Of a stretch of 64,000 nucleotides of DNA, positions 1 through 10,472 are shown piece by piece. Origin of the DNA: Athripsodes cinereus. Taxonomy: Eukaryota > Arthropoda > Insecta > Trichoptera > Leptoceridae. The position numbers and the translations under genes were made by a program. Numbering within the stretch: the stretch's first letter is position 1; each line of letters opens with the position of its first letter. The notes under the pieces are model-generated. The model worked only from the letters and a program-made list of their open reading frames with translations. It ran no database searches and was not told where the DNA came from. The DNA is taken from positions 31,137,542 to 31,201,541 of the forward strand of contig OX388305.1 in NCBI GenBank assembly GCA_947579605.1, read 5' to 3'.

Positions 1-145
1 AAGGGGTCCGTGGTTCGATCCCAGGTGCCGGCATACTCCCCTTTCACGGCACAAACTTTTAGCTTAGTGTGAAAGGTGTAAAGGGTTGTATTTGGGTTTA
101 TTACCTAAACCCAGATATATCTTTTTATAAAAAAAAATAAAAAAA
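1..145 (+). repeat. tRNA-derived SINE, 5'-truncated copy
   Basis: The left edge of the window starts inside a SINE. A Pol III B box (GGTTCGATCCC) lies at about 13-23, followed by a shared body and an A-rich tail. The same body occurs on the minus strand at 43270-43430, there with a fuller tRNA-like head, and at 62077-62178. The copy lies in the intron before the homeobox exon. The A-box half is outside the window. Confidence 0.75.
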
Positions 146-353
146 ATAATTGATTAATTCTGGGGATGAGGTGCGACTGAGTCTACTATCATCTTATTTT
201 ATCCAGTTTCAGTTAGATCTGAATCCTACGGAGGGACCAACCTATTTTGATGGCTTTCCTACAGTATGAGGGCAGATACTTTGCTGGTACATTCCTAGTA
301 GGTCATATTTAAGTCATTTTTCTATAAGAATATATGTTTTATTTTAATTTCAG

Positions 354-1205
354 ATATGCAATTGGTTTGCTAATTGGCGAAGAAAACTAAAAAATGCTGG
401 AAATGAAAGAAATCGAAAAACATGGGGACACTTGATCAAGACATACAATAACCATGCTCAAGGCAATGTGGAACAATTTAGTATTTGTTCAGACGACAGT
501 ATTTGGGGGGAACCAGATCCACAATCACCTGACACATGGGCAAAAAGAGAAAATAATGATAAACCTAATGACAAAAAGCAGTCTGCTCTAAACTCCATAT
601 TGAATCCACTGTCTGTTTCCAAATTACAAATATCAGACAAAAACAGTGCACATGATCAGTGCTATCTTATAAGTTCCACTACTGAAGAAATAAAAAATGA
701 ACAATCGCTAGCAAACACTCGAGTACCAGGGAATAAGTACAAGAACCATATTATGGAGAAATATTTGAAAGGACTGCAGGTGAATCAAGATAAGCAGGAC
801 AATGAAAATTACCAAACTAAAACAAGTGAATCAATTTCTCAACCAGTCCAATTGACAAAATGGTTAAAAAGTACTGCCAAGTTTCAACCAGATAAAAGCA
901 ATTACGTTGCTTGGAACACTGGCAATAGGAATAAAACAGAAAAAAGACAAAAAGTTATACCAAACCATAGTACCAAGAACAAAAATCCAGAGATAGGACA
1001 ATTGTTGAACCATGTTCTACCTGGACAAACTTGTAATGATCTCATTAAATATACAAACATCCCAGCATATTCCAATATACAAGAGACGAGTGAGGATCTG
1101 ATGGAACAGTCCTTACCTGTGCAATATTCCGCAATGTTTCACGGTCAAGCAGAAGTGGAAGCAGCTGTGGCTCTTACGAGACTGGCTGGTCTTTACAGAT
1201 CTTAA
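354..1205 (+). CDS. TALE homeobox protein, Mohawk-like, last exon (partial gene)
   Basis: The exon begins after the acceptor TTTCAG at 348-353 and opens with the end of homeodomain helix 3 (CNWFANWRRKLKNA), the DNA-recognition helix. The remaining roughly 265 codons are polar and mostly low in structure, ending at TAA 1203-1205. The stretch KWLKSTAKFQPDKSNYVAW and the terminal alanine-rich segment VEAAVALTRLA resemble short conserved motifs of Mohawk-type (MKX) TALE proteins, which are transcriptional repressors. The exons encoding the rest of the homeodomain lie outside the window. WFANWRRKL rather than WFANARRR separates it from Iroquois proteins. The Mohawk assignment is from memory of the family and is less certain than the homeodomain call. 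No later exon is needed because the frame closes and an AATAAA follows. Confidence 0.8.
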   Translation: MCNWFANWRRKLKNAGNERNRKTWGHLIKTYNNHAQGNVEQFSICSDDSIWGEPDPQSPDTWAKRENNDKPNDKKQSALNSILNPLSVSKLQISDKNSAHDQCYLISSTTEEIKNEQSLANTRVPGNKYKNHIMEKYLKGLQVNQDKQDNENYQTKTSESISQPVQLTKWLKSTAKFQPDKSNYVAWNTGNRNKTEKRQKVIPNHSTKNKNPEIGQLLNHVLPGQTCNDLIKYTNIPAYSNIQETSEDLMEQSLPVQYSAMFHGQAEVEAAVALTRLAGLYRS

Positions 1206-1885
1206 CATACATGTCAAAGAGCTCAATTAATATTTATATATAATCATTTGAGAAATAATTTCCATTGTCATTTTATGTATTTATTTTACGACTGATAAAT
1301 GTGATACAAGAGAATATAATGTTTTATAATAGAAAATGCATTCAATGTTTGAGATTAGATAATAGACACATTTTTATTATTAGTATTAATCGCAGTATTG
1401 GAGAAATGTTTACACCAAAAATAAACTTTTTCATCCAAACTGAAAAAAACTTTTTCATTAACATGTTTAATACAAAAAATAATCAAACAGTATTACCGAC
1501 CAATGGTACTTGTGGAAGCCTAGTTAGTAATTTCACAATGACTTTATAAATGTCTAATTTTAACTGATTTGCATTAAATAAAATATAATATCTCAGCATA
1601 AAGAAAGCACCTTACTGTGTGACTTTTAAAGACAATTTTATTTATTTTTAATTAGACCAACTGTGTCACAATCAAAGGAATATCTTTTCAGGATTATATC
1701 TCAAAGTAAGGTCTTAAATACCCACACACATAACTATAAATCTGCAACCAGCTAACCAAAAAAACATCACAACGTAATGTAATTGACAACTTAATGAAAT
1801 GTGGTGAAACACTTGAAAGTAAACACATTTTGTATTCATTAATAAATCTATTGAGTGCTTATATAAAATAAAATTTAATGCAAAA
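1206..1885. other. Convergent intergenic region with 3' UTRs
   Basis: AT-rich sequence between the convergent stops of the homeobox gene (1205) and MRPL10 (1886). An AATAAA at 1577-1582 could serve the plus-strand gene, and TTTATT near 1637 could serve the minus-strand gene, so the two transcripts may end close together or overlap. The 94-codon open frame at 1265-1549 is low-complexity and has no recognisable features. Confidence 0.5.
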
Positions 1886-2818
1886 TTAATGAGTAGGTTC
1901 TAATTTGTCTGGTTGATTTTCTTCTTGTTGTAACTTGGCATACTGATCCAATTGACTGACTATAATAGACTGTTGCTGACTGAGTTGTTGCACTATGCAG
2001 GAGCCGGCACTCTCCATAACACCAACAAGTTGAGATCTCAATACATCAATGGAAGGAAGTTTAGCATACTCTAACATCTCGTTTCTTGATAATAGTCTAC
2101 CATCAATTATTCCAGCTAAAAGCAAATCGTTTAGCATTTTAGAAAACAAGTTTTATTATTATTATGTTTAATATAATCACAAAACCATACAATCAATATA
2201 AATATTAATTATCTACCCATCAAAACCAACTGTGGTGCTTTTTTCAAAATATCCAATAATTTTTGTGTCTTAATACTTTCAGAAAATATCATTTCTGTAT
2301 GTGAATTAAATAATGTAGTACATATTTCATAATTTGTTCCAATGAGAGCTTTGTTAACAATCTTTTTTCCGAAACGTCGAACATACATATTCTCGAAGGC
2401 CAAATCTTGAATGATTGGAAACTTATATTCCATACTAATGGGGTTAAGGTGCAAAAATGCAACCATACGAGAAGTTTTGAACCAATTCAAGCATTCCTTG
2501 GCCAAAATATCAACAAATGGATTATGTTTCTCTGCTCTTTGCTTCTTTTCTTCACTTAACAAACAGATTTCCCATCCTCGCTTTACATTTGGATACACCG
2601 GCTTGCACAAGTCTAATGCCAGCTTTCGTTCATAATGAGGTAACTGAGGCCTTTTGATATTTATTTTCGCTCGAAAACGTCGAGACTCGTATAAGAGTGG
2701 AGTTAGTCGAAGGAATCCTTAAAATATAAACAGTGTAATTAATAAATGCTTATTAAGACCAGAAAAAAAAACTATATATAACTAAAGTAGTCCACTCACC
2801 CTTTTTTAAAAATGACAT
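1886..2818 (-). CDS. mRpL10: Mitochondrial large-subunit ribosomal protein L10 (uL10m), 3 exons
   Basis: Coding exons are 2818-2800, 2717-2217 and 2115-1886, totalling 249 codons plus TAA, which is close to the family's usual length. Introns are 2799-2718 (GT-AG, phase 1) and 2216-2116 (GT-AG, phase 1). The N-terminus MSFLKKGFLR leads into a basic mitochondrial segment (RRFRAKINIKRP). Two conserved patches follow: FKTSRMVAF in the middle and DGRLLSRNEMLEYAKLPS near the C-terminus, matching the end of animal MRPL10. The protein would form the base of the mitoribosomal L10/L12 stalk. The second intron is short; in frame it would add spurious residues before GIIDGR, so the exon start at 2115 was chosen from the acceptor CTTTTAG and the conserved sequence. 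All three exons are intact. Confidence 0.9.
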
Positions 2819-3289
2819 ACTTGTAACTTACAACTATAAATGGAATTAAAATGTTAAATATATTTCAAAATAATTCCCAAACGCATAACCCCAAAAATAA
2901 TGATATGTCACAAGTGTTAAAGTACTCAAAATTAATGATGTTAATTCAGTATCTACTCGCTACTCAATACTCGTTACTTTGGATTACCGGTATATTGGTT
3001 CGATAAAAATTTGAACTGTCGTTAATAATTCCCGTAAATAAATAAATAATATTGTCGTCAGTCGGTAAGCGGTAGATTTACTACGTTTTTATTTGAAGAT
3101 CACTTTTTTAAACAAATATTTTTAGAGAGTGATATTCCAACATTTTTATACAGACACTTTTGAGTCAATTCTTACGGTTTTACACATTGGTAGTGATTTT
3201 TTTGCCATAGTTATTATGGATTATAAAGACAATTTTGAATGAAATAACAAAAAGTAACATAAGCAGTTATAAACTTAAGTAGCATTCAC

Positions 3290-3748
3290 ATTACTTCACT
3301 TTGGATGATCATCCAGAGTGTCAGGGTCAAACCTGTTCATCGAAAGTGAACACGTCTGTTCACATTTGTTCATCCTATGCTTTCACTGGCATGTCTACAC
3401 TCTCACTCATGTTGTATGTAGTTTGACGTATTTTCGTATAAAAATAATTAAACAAATTCAAAAATGAAAAATAACACTTAAAATAAATTAATATAGCTCT
3501 CGACTGCATAATAATTTTGCACATGGTTCTGACATTCAATACAAATTCATAGAGAATAAAACAAATAATAAGATGAAATTTGTTTATGGTCGTTTCAGTG
3601 AAAGGTCCTTTCATCGAAATTATGACGAGTGGTAATCTCTTTCCTCCGTCGTCGCTAGTGATCACTATTGATGAAACGCCTGTTCACACTTGTTCATCTT
3701 GGAGGATCATCCGGAGTGATCACTGAAAGTGAACGTATGTGAACGACC
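3290..3748. repeat. MITE-like element with imperfect terminal inverted repeats
   Basis: The left end (TTCACATTACTTCACTTTGG) and the reverse complement of the right end (TTCACATACGTTCACTTTC) match. Both run into a shared GGATGATC block, and internal copies of GTTCATC and AGTGATCACT recur. There is no coding capacity. The target duplication is not clear. Part of the right end recurs degraded at about 4890-4990. Confidence 0.45.
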
Positions 3749-4439
3749 CTTTAGCCCCTGGCTCGCTCATCTGGGATCATTATTGGGAGCCCATGATGGG
3801 TTTGATAAAAAGAAAAACTGATAAGACCATGTGGTGTCCATGATGATTTATTTATTAAAGCTTTTCATTTCATTATGTAAGTATAAAAATAAATGGGATT
3901 TTGAGCATTTATTATAACTCTATAAAAGTATTTGTTTTTTCTGCGACCAAAGGTTGTTGATACATGAAACTCAAAAATGAATTATCATAGGATAACTGCA
4001 TTATATACTAAAAAAAATTATAGAATAATCAGTATTATATGTATACAATGTGATCCTTAAAAAAGATATTTCTATTGGTGAAAAAGACTCACTCCATTAG
4101 GATCATACACACGATTAAAATCTTACTACAATGCAGGTTAATATTATTATATTATTATCTCATATCTCATTTATTTAACAAAACAATATAAGATTCTACA
4201 TTTTGAACACAATATAAGATTAACAATAAAATTTAAATATAACATTAAATAACAAAAACCATAAAATATTAAAATAAATTTATATTCAAAATGTAGAACC
4301 CCAACATTATTCGAGATGATTCTTCCATGATGTTCTATGAAATAGTACAATCATGGGAGATCACTTACAGAGCTACAGGGACAAAAACCTTCTTACTATC
4401 CTGGTGGACGATAGAAGTACGGCTTTTATATTATTATAT

Positions 4440-4865
4440 TTTATTTATTTATTTATTTATTAATACAATGGACGGCCATAATAGCCTTTGACAGAAAAAA
4501 AGAAAGATATAGAAAACATACATAAAACTCAATACACTAACAATAACAATGTTTCCACCAATAAAATACTCAATATCTATGTGCATACAGTAATATCATA
4601 AAAATACATTGTGAATAGTAATATAGTAAATGATACAAACAAAAATTCAACAAAATAATACATATGTAAAACCAATACCTATACATACAGCTATAATATA
4701 ACAGTAATTCAAACGGCATAGTCCATATTGGATGATTTATTCGGCGCCGTTTAATGGAGTATCCATCTCAAGGGCGCGGGAAACTATGTTGGAAGAGCGA
4801 AGTCTTCAGCTTGCTCCTGAACGTTGTAATCAGCTGGTTTCTTGCAAATTGAGATCTAAAAATAC
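4440..4865 (-). repeat. Dispersed LINE-tail-like repeat
   Basis: The block around 4735-4860 (GGCGCCGTTTAATGGAG, CCATCTCAAGGGCGCGGG, then GGAAGAGCG...TTGCTCCTGAA) recurs at 9410-9463 plus 14516-14590, where a hAT transposon splits it, and at 61924-62030. Its first part matches the 3' end of the GC-rich LINE at 39735-40300 in reverse complement. It is probably the 3' tail of that LINE family or a SINE that shares it. Confidence 0.5.
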
Positions 4866-5907
4866 AGGCTCACATTTTTTTTATTATTGATGAAATATCT
4901 GTTCTTACCTTTTCATTTTGGAAGATCATTCATAGTGATCACTATGAATGAACCAACTTCAATTTTTTGGTACGTTCACGTCATCTGAAAAAAAAATACA
5001 TATTATTATTCTCTATGGCTACGTCTGAGTTGGCAACACTGGAACTGTCATCGAGCTGTCAATGTGACGTGTGTTTATTTGCTGCATGTGCTTGGTCGAG
5101 TTCATAGAGTATAATAATATTATATTAAAAGTCGAGTTTCAACAAATTTCAGTCTGTAAACAATTGGTGGATGATGTGACGAGAAACAAAGACCTTCATC
5201 TAATTTTAATCAACTCACAGCTAACGGTTATTATAGTAAAATTATTTTTCTTTAAAACGTGTTGATTGAACATATTATAGGAAAAATCACCAATATGTCG
5301 TCTGTAAACATGTGCTCATCTTGTCTAAAGTTTTATCTTCTTCCCTTGTATTTTCAACCTTAAAAGAACTGATCAGATAACCTCTTACTAAAAACAGCTG
5401 AGGTGGATCACCATAATATGTCAAAGATTATGTGCCTAGGTTTATACCATGACAACATTCACTAATCTACCTCTTCCTCTCATGTTTTTCTTATTTCAAT
5501 CTTTTCAAAGGGAGTGACTGCACTCATCACTCTGTAGAAAATTCGTCCAACCAACTATTTCTAGTACTAATTGAACCCAGGATCTCCTTGTTTCGAGTCT
5601 AGGACATTAGACCCACCAGCATTCTTAGCAACTTCTTCACTATTGTTCTTCTTAGTATTCAATCTTGTGACCTTTGAATCTGTTATACAACTCTGAATGT
5701 TGTCATTGCATCTTTACCAGTCTAGCATTTATTATGTGAAGTATTTTTTTATTGAGACCCAGTCTGATAAAATATGAGAAAAGCTTAAGGAATTAGATGG
5801 AATTGATGAAAGTGCTTAAATCAGCTGTAGGCGATTCGTAAGTGTTGAAACATCTAATTACACATCCGTTTTTTAATATTGTATGTATATTCCCTTACAG
5901 ATTAAAC

Positions 5908-8785
5908 ATGCGGCGAGATACCCCACCATCTTCTGTTCATGGGGATGATGAAATAATGGATGAGATATATGACGATGATGAATTGGAGTATGTTGGAGAT
6001 CTGGATGAGGTGCTGGAGAATATGGGTGATGAAGATTCTGATGATAATGGCTCAGATACATCAGAATCATTTCATCCAGCCCATGATGATGCTGCATTTT
6101 CTTTTAACAGACATACTGGATCTGTATTCTGTGGCTCCATTCATCCTTCAGGCAAACTAGCTGTCACCGGTGGAGAAGATGACACTGCATTCGTATGGAA
6201 TATTGAAACTCAGGAAGTTGTCTATGAATGTCGGGATCATGTAGATTCAGTGATTATAGCAGCATTTAGCTACGATGGGACATTTTTAGCTACTGGGGAC
6301 ATGGGAGGAAGCGTGCGTGTGGTGAAATGTGTCACTGAAGAGGGTACAGGAGAAGAGTGGAAATCTGTTTGGGAATACCAGGCAGGAGACCTGAGCTGGG
6401 GGATGTGGCACAGTGGTACTAAGGCTCTCATCGGAGGAGCATGTGCTGGTGAAGTTTACCTGTGGAAGATTCCTTCAGGAGATACTAAGGTGCTCGAGGG
6501 ACATGGATCTAAAGCAGAATGTGGAAAGGTATTTCATTGTTGTAAAATCAATGTAATTCAAACATTATTTAATTTCTAAAAGGTAACTTGATATTAGTTA
6601 ATATTCTCTCTTCTTTATTTAGTTATTATTTGACGGGAGGAGATTAGCAGTTGGATATGAAGATAGTTCAATTAAGATATGGGACTTAAAAGCCTCAAGT
6701 GTAATTCATACAATTAAATCAGAACAAGCTCACTCAAGCTCTATAACTAATGTGGATACGTATCATGATAATAATATTGTTGCATCTTGCGGATTAGATG
6801 GTAAATTACTATTATCTTTACTTTTATAATATATTTATAGTAATCTGTAATAGTTTCATGGAGTCCTTGACAAGAAATAAGTGTTACACTTTTTCCTGTT
6901 AGCTTTCAAGTGACCTGTAAAAGGTAGGCATTTAACATCTTTAATTTGGAAATGAGATATGAAAAAGACAGCATTTGTGTATATTAATTGCAGTCGTTAG
7001 TTGACCAGCGTGACGCTTAGATAACGCTCTTTCTTTTATGTCAGAATGATCCGGTTTCAATTCCTGACTAGAGCTAAATGAAGAATAACCTTTTTCAAAT
7101 TGTCGCGGGTCTGGGTTTTACATTTATAAGTGTTTTGTGCATGTATGACATACATTGTATGTGCCTTGTTACATTTTTGTCTCCATAACTAATTCTATGT
7201 AATAAATATTTTCCAGGTAAAGTAGTTTTAACAAAGTCACTGAGTGGTAAAGTTATTGGAATATTAGATATTGGATCTGAAGTTGAAGCAATATCATTTA
7301 GTAAAGATAAAACTGAAGGAAATCTAGCCGTTGGTAAGTATTTTTACCATCTCATATCTTCCTATGTACTTATGCACTTCCAAAGTACTATACATAAATA
7401 CCATTTGTAGTAGCGCTTCACACTTCTGCAATCAATGCTTCATTCAAACATTAGCTGACAATACAAATATTAAAATTGTGATTTCACATTTAAGGGCCCC
7501 GTTTAGCAAAAACGGTATAATATTCTATTTTCAACAAATTTGATAGAAAAACTGCCAAAACTTGTTAGCCCTTGCGAACATATTGTTTTAATAAAATAAA
7601 AAATCAAATATTTATTACCAATATTAGTTTTTTACTAAAAAATAAATAAATCGCAGACTAACGAGATTTGTTTAGGTCTACTACTACTATACCATCACGG
7701 CATATCCCACAAGTGGGGTAGCCAGCAGATCAGCTGCATGTAAGAAACATGCAAACTGTCCTCTTCGTGCCAATATAAAATCAAGACATTCAGGATGGGT
7801 GGCAAACCTCATCGCTGAATTTAAGATGTAAAATGTCTTAATTTTTTCGAACACCTGCCTTTGACAAGACACTCGAAAACTTACGCAGAAGAGTGGGAGA
7901 CCAATTCTTTACCGGGTGCTCCACGGGATAAAGGGATTTATTTAGGTACTCTTTGTTATATCAAAATACAAATTATTTGTAATATATATATATATTTTTT
8001 ATTTATCCTATCAAGAATATAAATACTATAGATTTTAGCAAACTTTTTTTAGTATACAAAAAAAATAAGTTCATGTGGTGATTTTAGGTTTCAAAATATG
8101 AGAAATTTTGTCAATAAATTTTTTTTTTGAAGTCGGTCAATATCCATGAAAAAAACAAAAAAAAATAGATGATCTCCTATGTAAAATAACATACAAGAAT
8201 CCTTTTAGTCCCCCTAATCCCCGACAAATATATGTCTTCCACTCTTTTTTATTAGTTTTCGAGTGTCCTGTAAAAAGCAGGTATTCAGAAACATCTTCAG
8301 TTCTGACTTCACCCATCCTGAATGTCTTATCTTTCAGTAGGCTTGAAGAGGACAACTTGTATGTTTATATTACATGCAAGTTAGGCTACTGGCTACCCCA
8401 CTAGTGGTAAACGCAAAGATTTATATCAGGTTACACTTTCCACTGATGCCTTTAATCATGTTTGTATTTCTTAGGTACCTTGGATGGATGTCTCAGTATT
8501 TGGGATATAAGCAGGCAGAGTATGCGTCACAAACTCTCCGACAAAGAAGATGATGATGCCTCTGGAATAGTCACACTAACCTGGATTGATCATTATGTGG
8601 CTGCCGCATGTTTAGATGGTTCGTTGAGAATATATAATTCTAAGACGGGCACCTTACACAAAATGTTTACTGGACATAAAAAAGAAATTTTAGATATGTG
8701 CTATTGTCCAACTGCCGGTATATTTTTGACAACATCTGATGATAGTTCAGCGAGAATTTTTAAATTTCAAATAGAATCAAGTTAG
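5908..8785 (+). CDS. AAMP: Angio-associated migratory cell protein (AAMP) orthologue, WD40 repeat protein
   Basis: Coding exons are 5908-6528, 6623-6800, 7217-7333 and 8475-8785, giving 408 codons, near the vertebrate length. All introns are GT-AG (phases 0, 1, 1). ATG at 5908 follows an acceptor (TTACAG, 5900) that splices a non-coding first exon. The N-terminal 65 residues are acidic (long D/E run), as in AAMP. About seven WD40 blades follow, recognisable by GGEDDTAFVWNIET, ATGDMGGSVRVV, YEDSSIKIWDL, GTLDGCLSIWDI, CLDGSLRIYNS and TSDDSSARIFKF. WD40 propellers are protein-interaction scaffolds; AAMP is described in cell migration and, as the yeast Sqt1 counterpart, in escorting ribosomal protein L10. 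That role here is by homology only. AATAAA lies 20 bases after the stop. Confidence 0.93.
6992..7211 (+). repeat. tRNA-derived SINE in AAMP intron
   Basis: A tRNA-like head (TGACGCTTAGATAACGCT region as degenerate A box, GGTTTCAATTCC as B box at about 7051-7062) is followed by a body of about 140 bases ending in an A/T tail. The tail abuts the acceptor of AAMP exon 4, so the element supplies sequence next to the polypyrimidine tract. Confidence 0.5.
7679..7925 (+). repeat. Dispersed repeat, CCCACAAGTGGGG family
   Basis: This is the longest copy of a family marked by CATATCCCACAAGTGGGG, AGCCAGCAGATCAG, GACATTCAGGATGGGTGGC and GACACTCGAAAACTTAC. Other copies are at 14829-14985 (+), 15035-15220 (+), 19594-19735 (+, 3' half), 8262-8412 (-) and 25190-25335 (-). 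No coding frame is shared. It lies in AAMP intron 4 facing the inverted copy. Confidence 0.65.
8262..8412 (-). repeat. Dispersed repeat, CCCACAAGTGGGG family, inverted copy
   Basis: Reverse-complement copy of the family at 7679-7925, in the same AAMP intron about 340 bases away. The pair could fold as an imperfect hairpin in the pre-mRNA. Confidence 0.6.
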
Positions 8786-8805
8786 CTCATTTATATATAA
8801 TATTA

Positions 8806-8811
8806 AATAAA
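8806..8811 (+). promoter_or_regulatory. AAMP polyadenylation signal
   Basis: AATAAA lies 20 bases after the AAMP stop codon; a second A/T-rich block follows at about 8830. It is the first canonical signal downstream of the gene. Confidence 0.5.
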
Positions 8812-9455
8812 TGCATAAACTATTTTAAGTATAAATGTAGTTTTGTATTTATTTTACACAATTTTTTATCCTAATGGGTGGATGTATTTTCAATTTGAGT
8901 AAAATTACCTAATCAGTTAGCTTTAAAATCTTTAGACCTAAAATATCTTTACTTATTTTAAATATTCAAACTTTTCATCCTGTAAACTTCTTGGGAACAG
9001 TGGCACAAAAACTATAACTTGCAGTCCTTTGACTATTTTACTGTTGAAAATGCCGTATTGAATGCCTTTTTCAATAGTTGCATGAATCCAAACGGATCAC
9101 ACAGTTTTTATTTTATCAACCCACAAATGAGTTTAGAAACCCTTTCAAGGGTTTTTTTTAGAAATATATCACATTAGAATCTTGCAAAGTGTGATTGTGC
9201 AAATTACATAGGTTTGCAGTGGGATTAGATTAGAACTACAAATGTGTGGCGAAGGTCGAAATAGCAGTCCAAAATGAGGCTGAATGTAAAGGTTTGCTTC
9301 TTGCCTGTGTCATCAAGAGGGAAAGAAAAAAGTGAAGCATATGGAATGAAGGTGGTATATCTCTAAGCAAATTTGTTTCATAGGAAAAAAGTAATTGTTA
9401 TTTGTATGTCGGTTGATTTATTCAGAGCCTTTTAAGGGAGATCCATCTCGGAGGT

Positions 9456-9463
9456 GTGGGAAC
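9456..9463. repeat. Left 8-bp target-site duplication of hAT element
   Basis: GTGGGAAC here is repeated exactly at 14516-14523. Flanking sequence on the two sides joins into one uninterrupted copy of the repeat also seen at 4735-4860, confirming that the duplication marks the insertion. Confidence 0.85.
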
Positions 9464-10472
9464 CATTGGCGGCCACTTCATTGGTTCAACTGATCAAGCG
9501 CACCCCCGACAATTCTGGCTAAAAATCACAAATAAAATATAATTTTATCTTCTAATGCTTCTGAAAGTATTTACAAAAATGCTAATAACCAATCAGCACC
9601 TTAATTTAGCAAACGCACTGACATCAAAACGGTACGCCATACTTTTTATGATCGATGTGCGACCCAGATATCGCACTACCCAAATAGGATATTTTCTATA
9701 CGTATGAGAGATGCAAGCGAAAACCGTCAAATTTGTCCATCCCATACAGTTTGTATGGGGAGGTTTGTGCGCCGCACTGCTTACAAAATCGTTCAACTCG
9801 TACACGTACACTATAGAGGTATGTCTAAGTAGTAGTGTGACCCTGAACCTTCAACCGAAGTCTGTCGATAATTCATCTTCGTTATAGATCGGAAGTGTTT
9901 AATTATTATCATTATGCATCTCGCATATTTTGCGTGACGTGCAAAATAATATTTCACTTTTAGTTCCGATTTTTACATTGTGTCGTTGGTATTTACGGCT
10001 GTTTATATTGGACTATTTTGATAGCATATTTAATTATACACAAGTTTAATATACCTATTCAGGCTAATTATTTTCAACATAGTGTTAACAAAGCAGTGAT
10101 AATACAATTTATTAATATGTAAATAGTTTAGTTGTTTATATGAGGATATTTAAATTAAAGAATATTTTTTTAGCTGGCTTGTTGAACTTTGTGCAATATT
10201 TTTTGCTCTTGTGTTAAACTGACAATATTGTGTGTGAATAGGTATATAATAGTAAATATAAAGTGTGTTTTAAATGCAAATTTTCAAGTAGTTATGCGGT
10301 TATCTCTGTAAAAAGGATTTATTAAATTGGTGCTAACCTAAAAGTAATTATTTGATTTTCAACAATAATTTCCTTAATTTTATTGTATTGATAGCGTTTT
10401 TAGTCAAGTGCCTTTCGTATATATGTATACATGTTTTGTGATATTTAACGTAGGCACATACTAATTTTTAAG

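Larger units (their letters stand above)
2819..5907. other. Intergenic region of degraded repeats
   Basis: No protein-coding gene is recognised. The stretch holds the MRPL10 promoter side, a MITE-like inverted repeat (3290-3748), a partial relative of it near 4890-4990, an (ATTT)n run near 4434-4462, and a LINE-tail repeat at about 4440-4865. A tRNA-like B-box relic on the minus strand lies around 5550-5610. The last 80 bases contain the probable non-coding first exon of AAMP, ending in a GTAAGT donor near 5839. Confidence 0.5.

Noticed and set aside
2116..2149. Start of a separate minus-strand protein at 2149 (in frame with the last MRPL10 exon)
   Set aside because: The conserved MRPL10 sequence and the acceptor CTTTTAG place the exon start at 2115; the extra codons are intron.
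2925..3060. A fifth member of the TAGTGATGT hAT-like group
   Set aside because: AATACTCGTTACTTTGGATT resembles the inside of element A, but the terminus is altered (TTAATGATGT) and no right end or duplication was found.
5873..6160. Open frames on other frames and the opposite strand over the AAMP N-terminus
   Set aside because: They are shadows of the acidic low-complexity coding stretch; the WD40 frame has the conserved domains.
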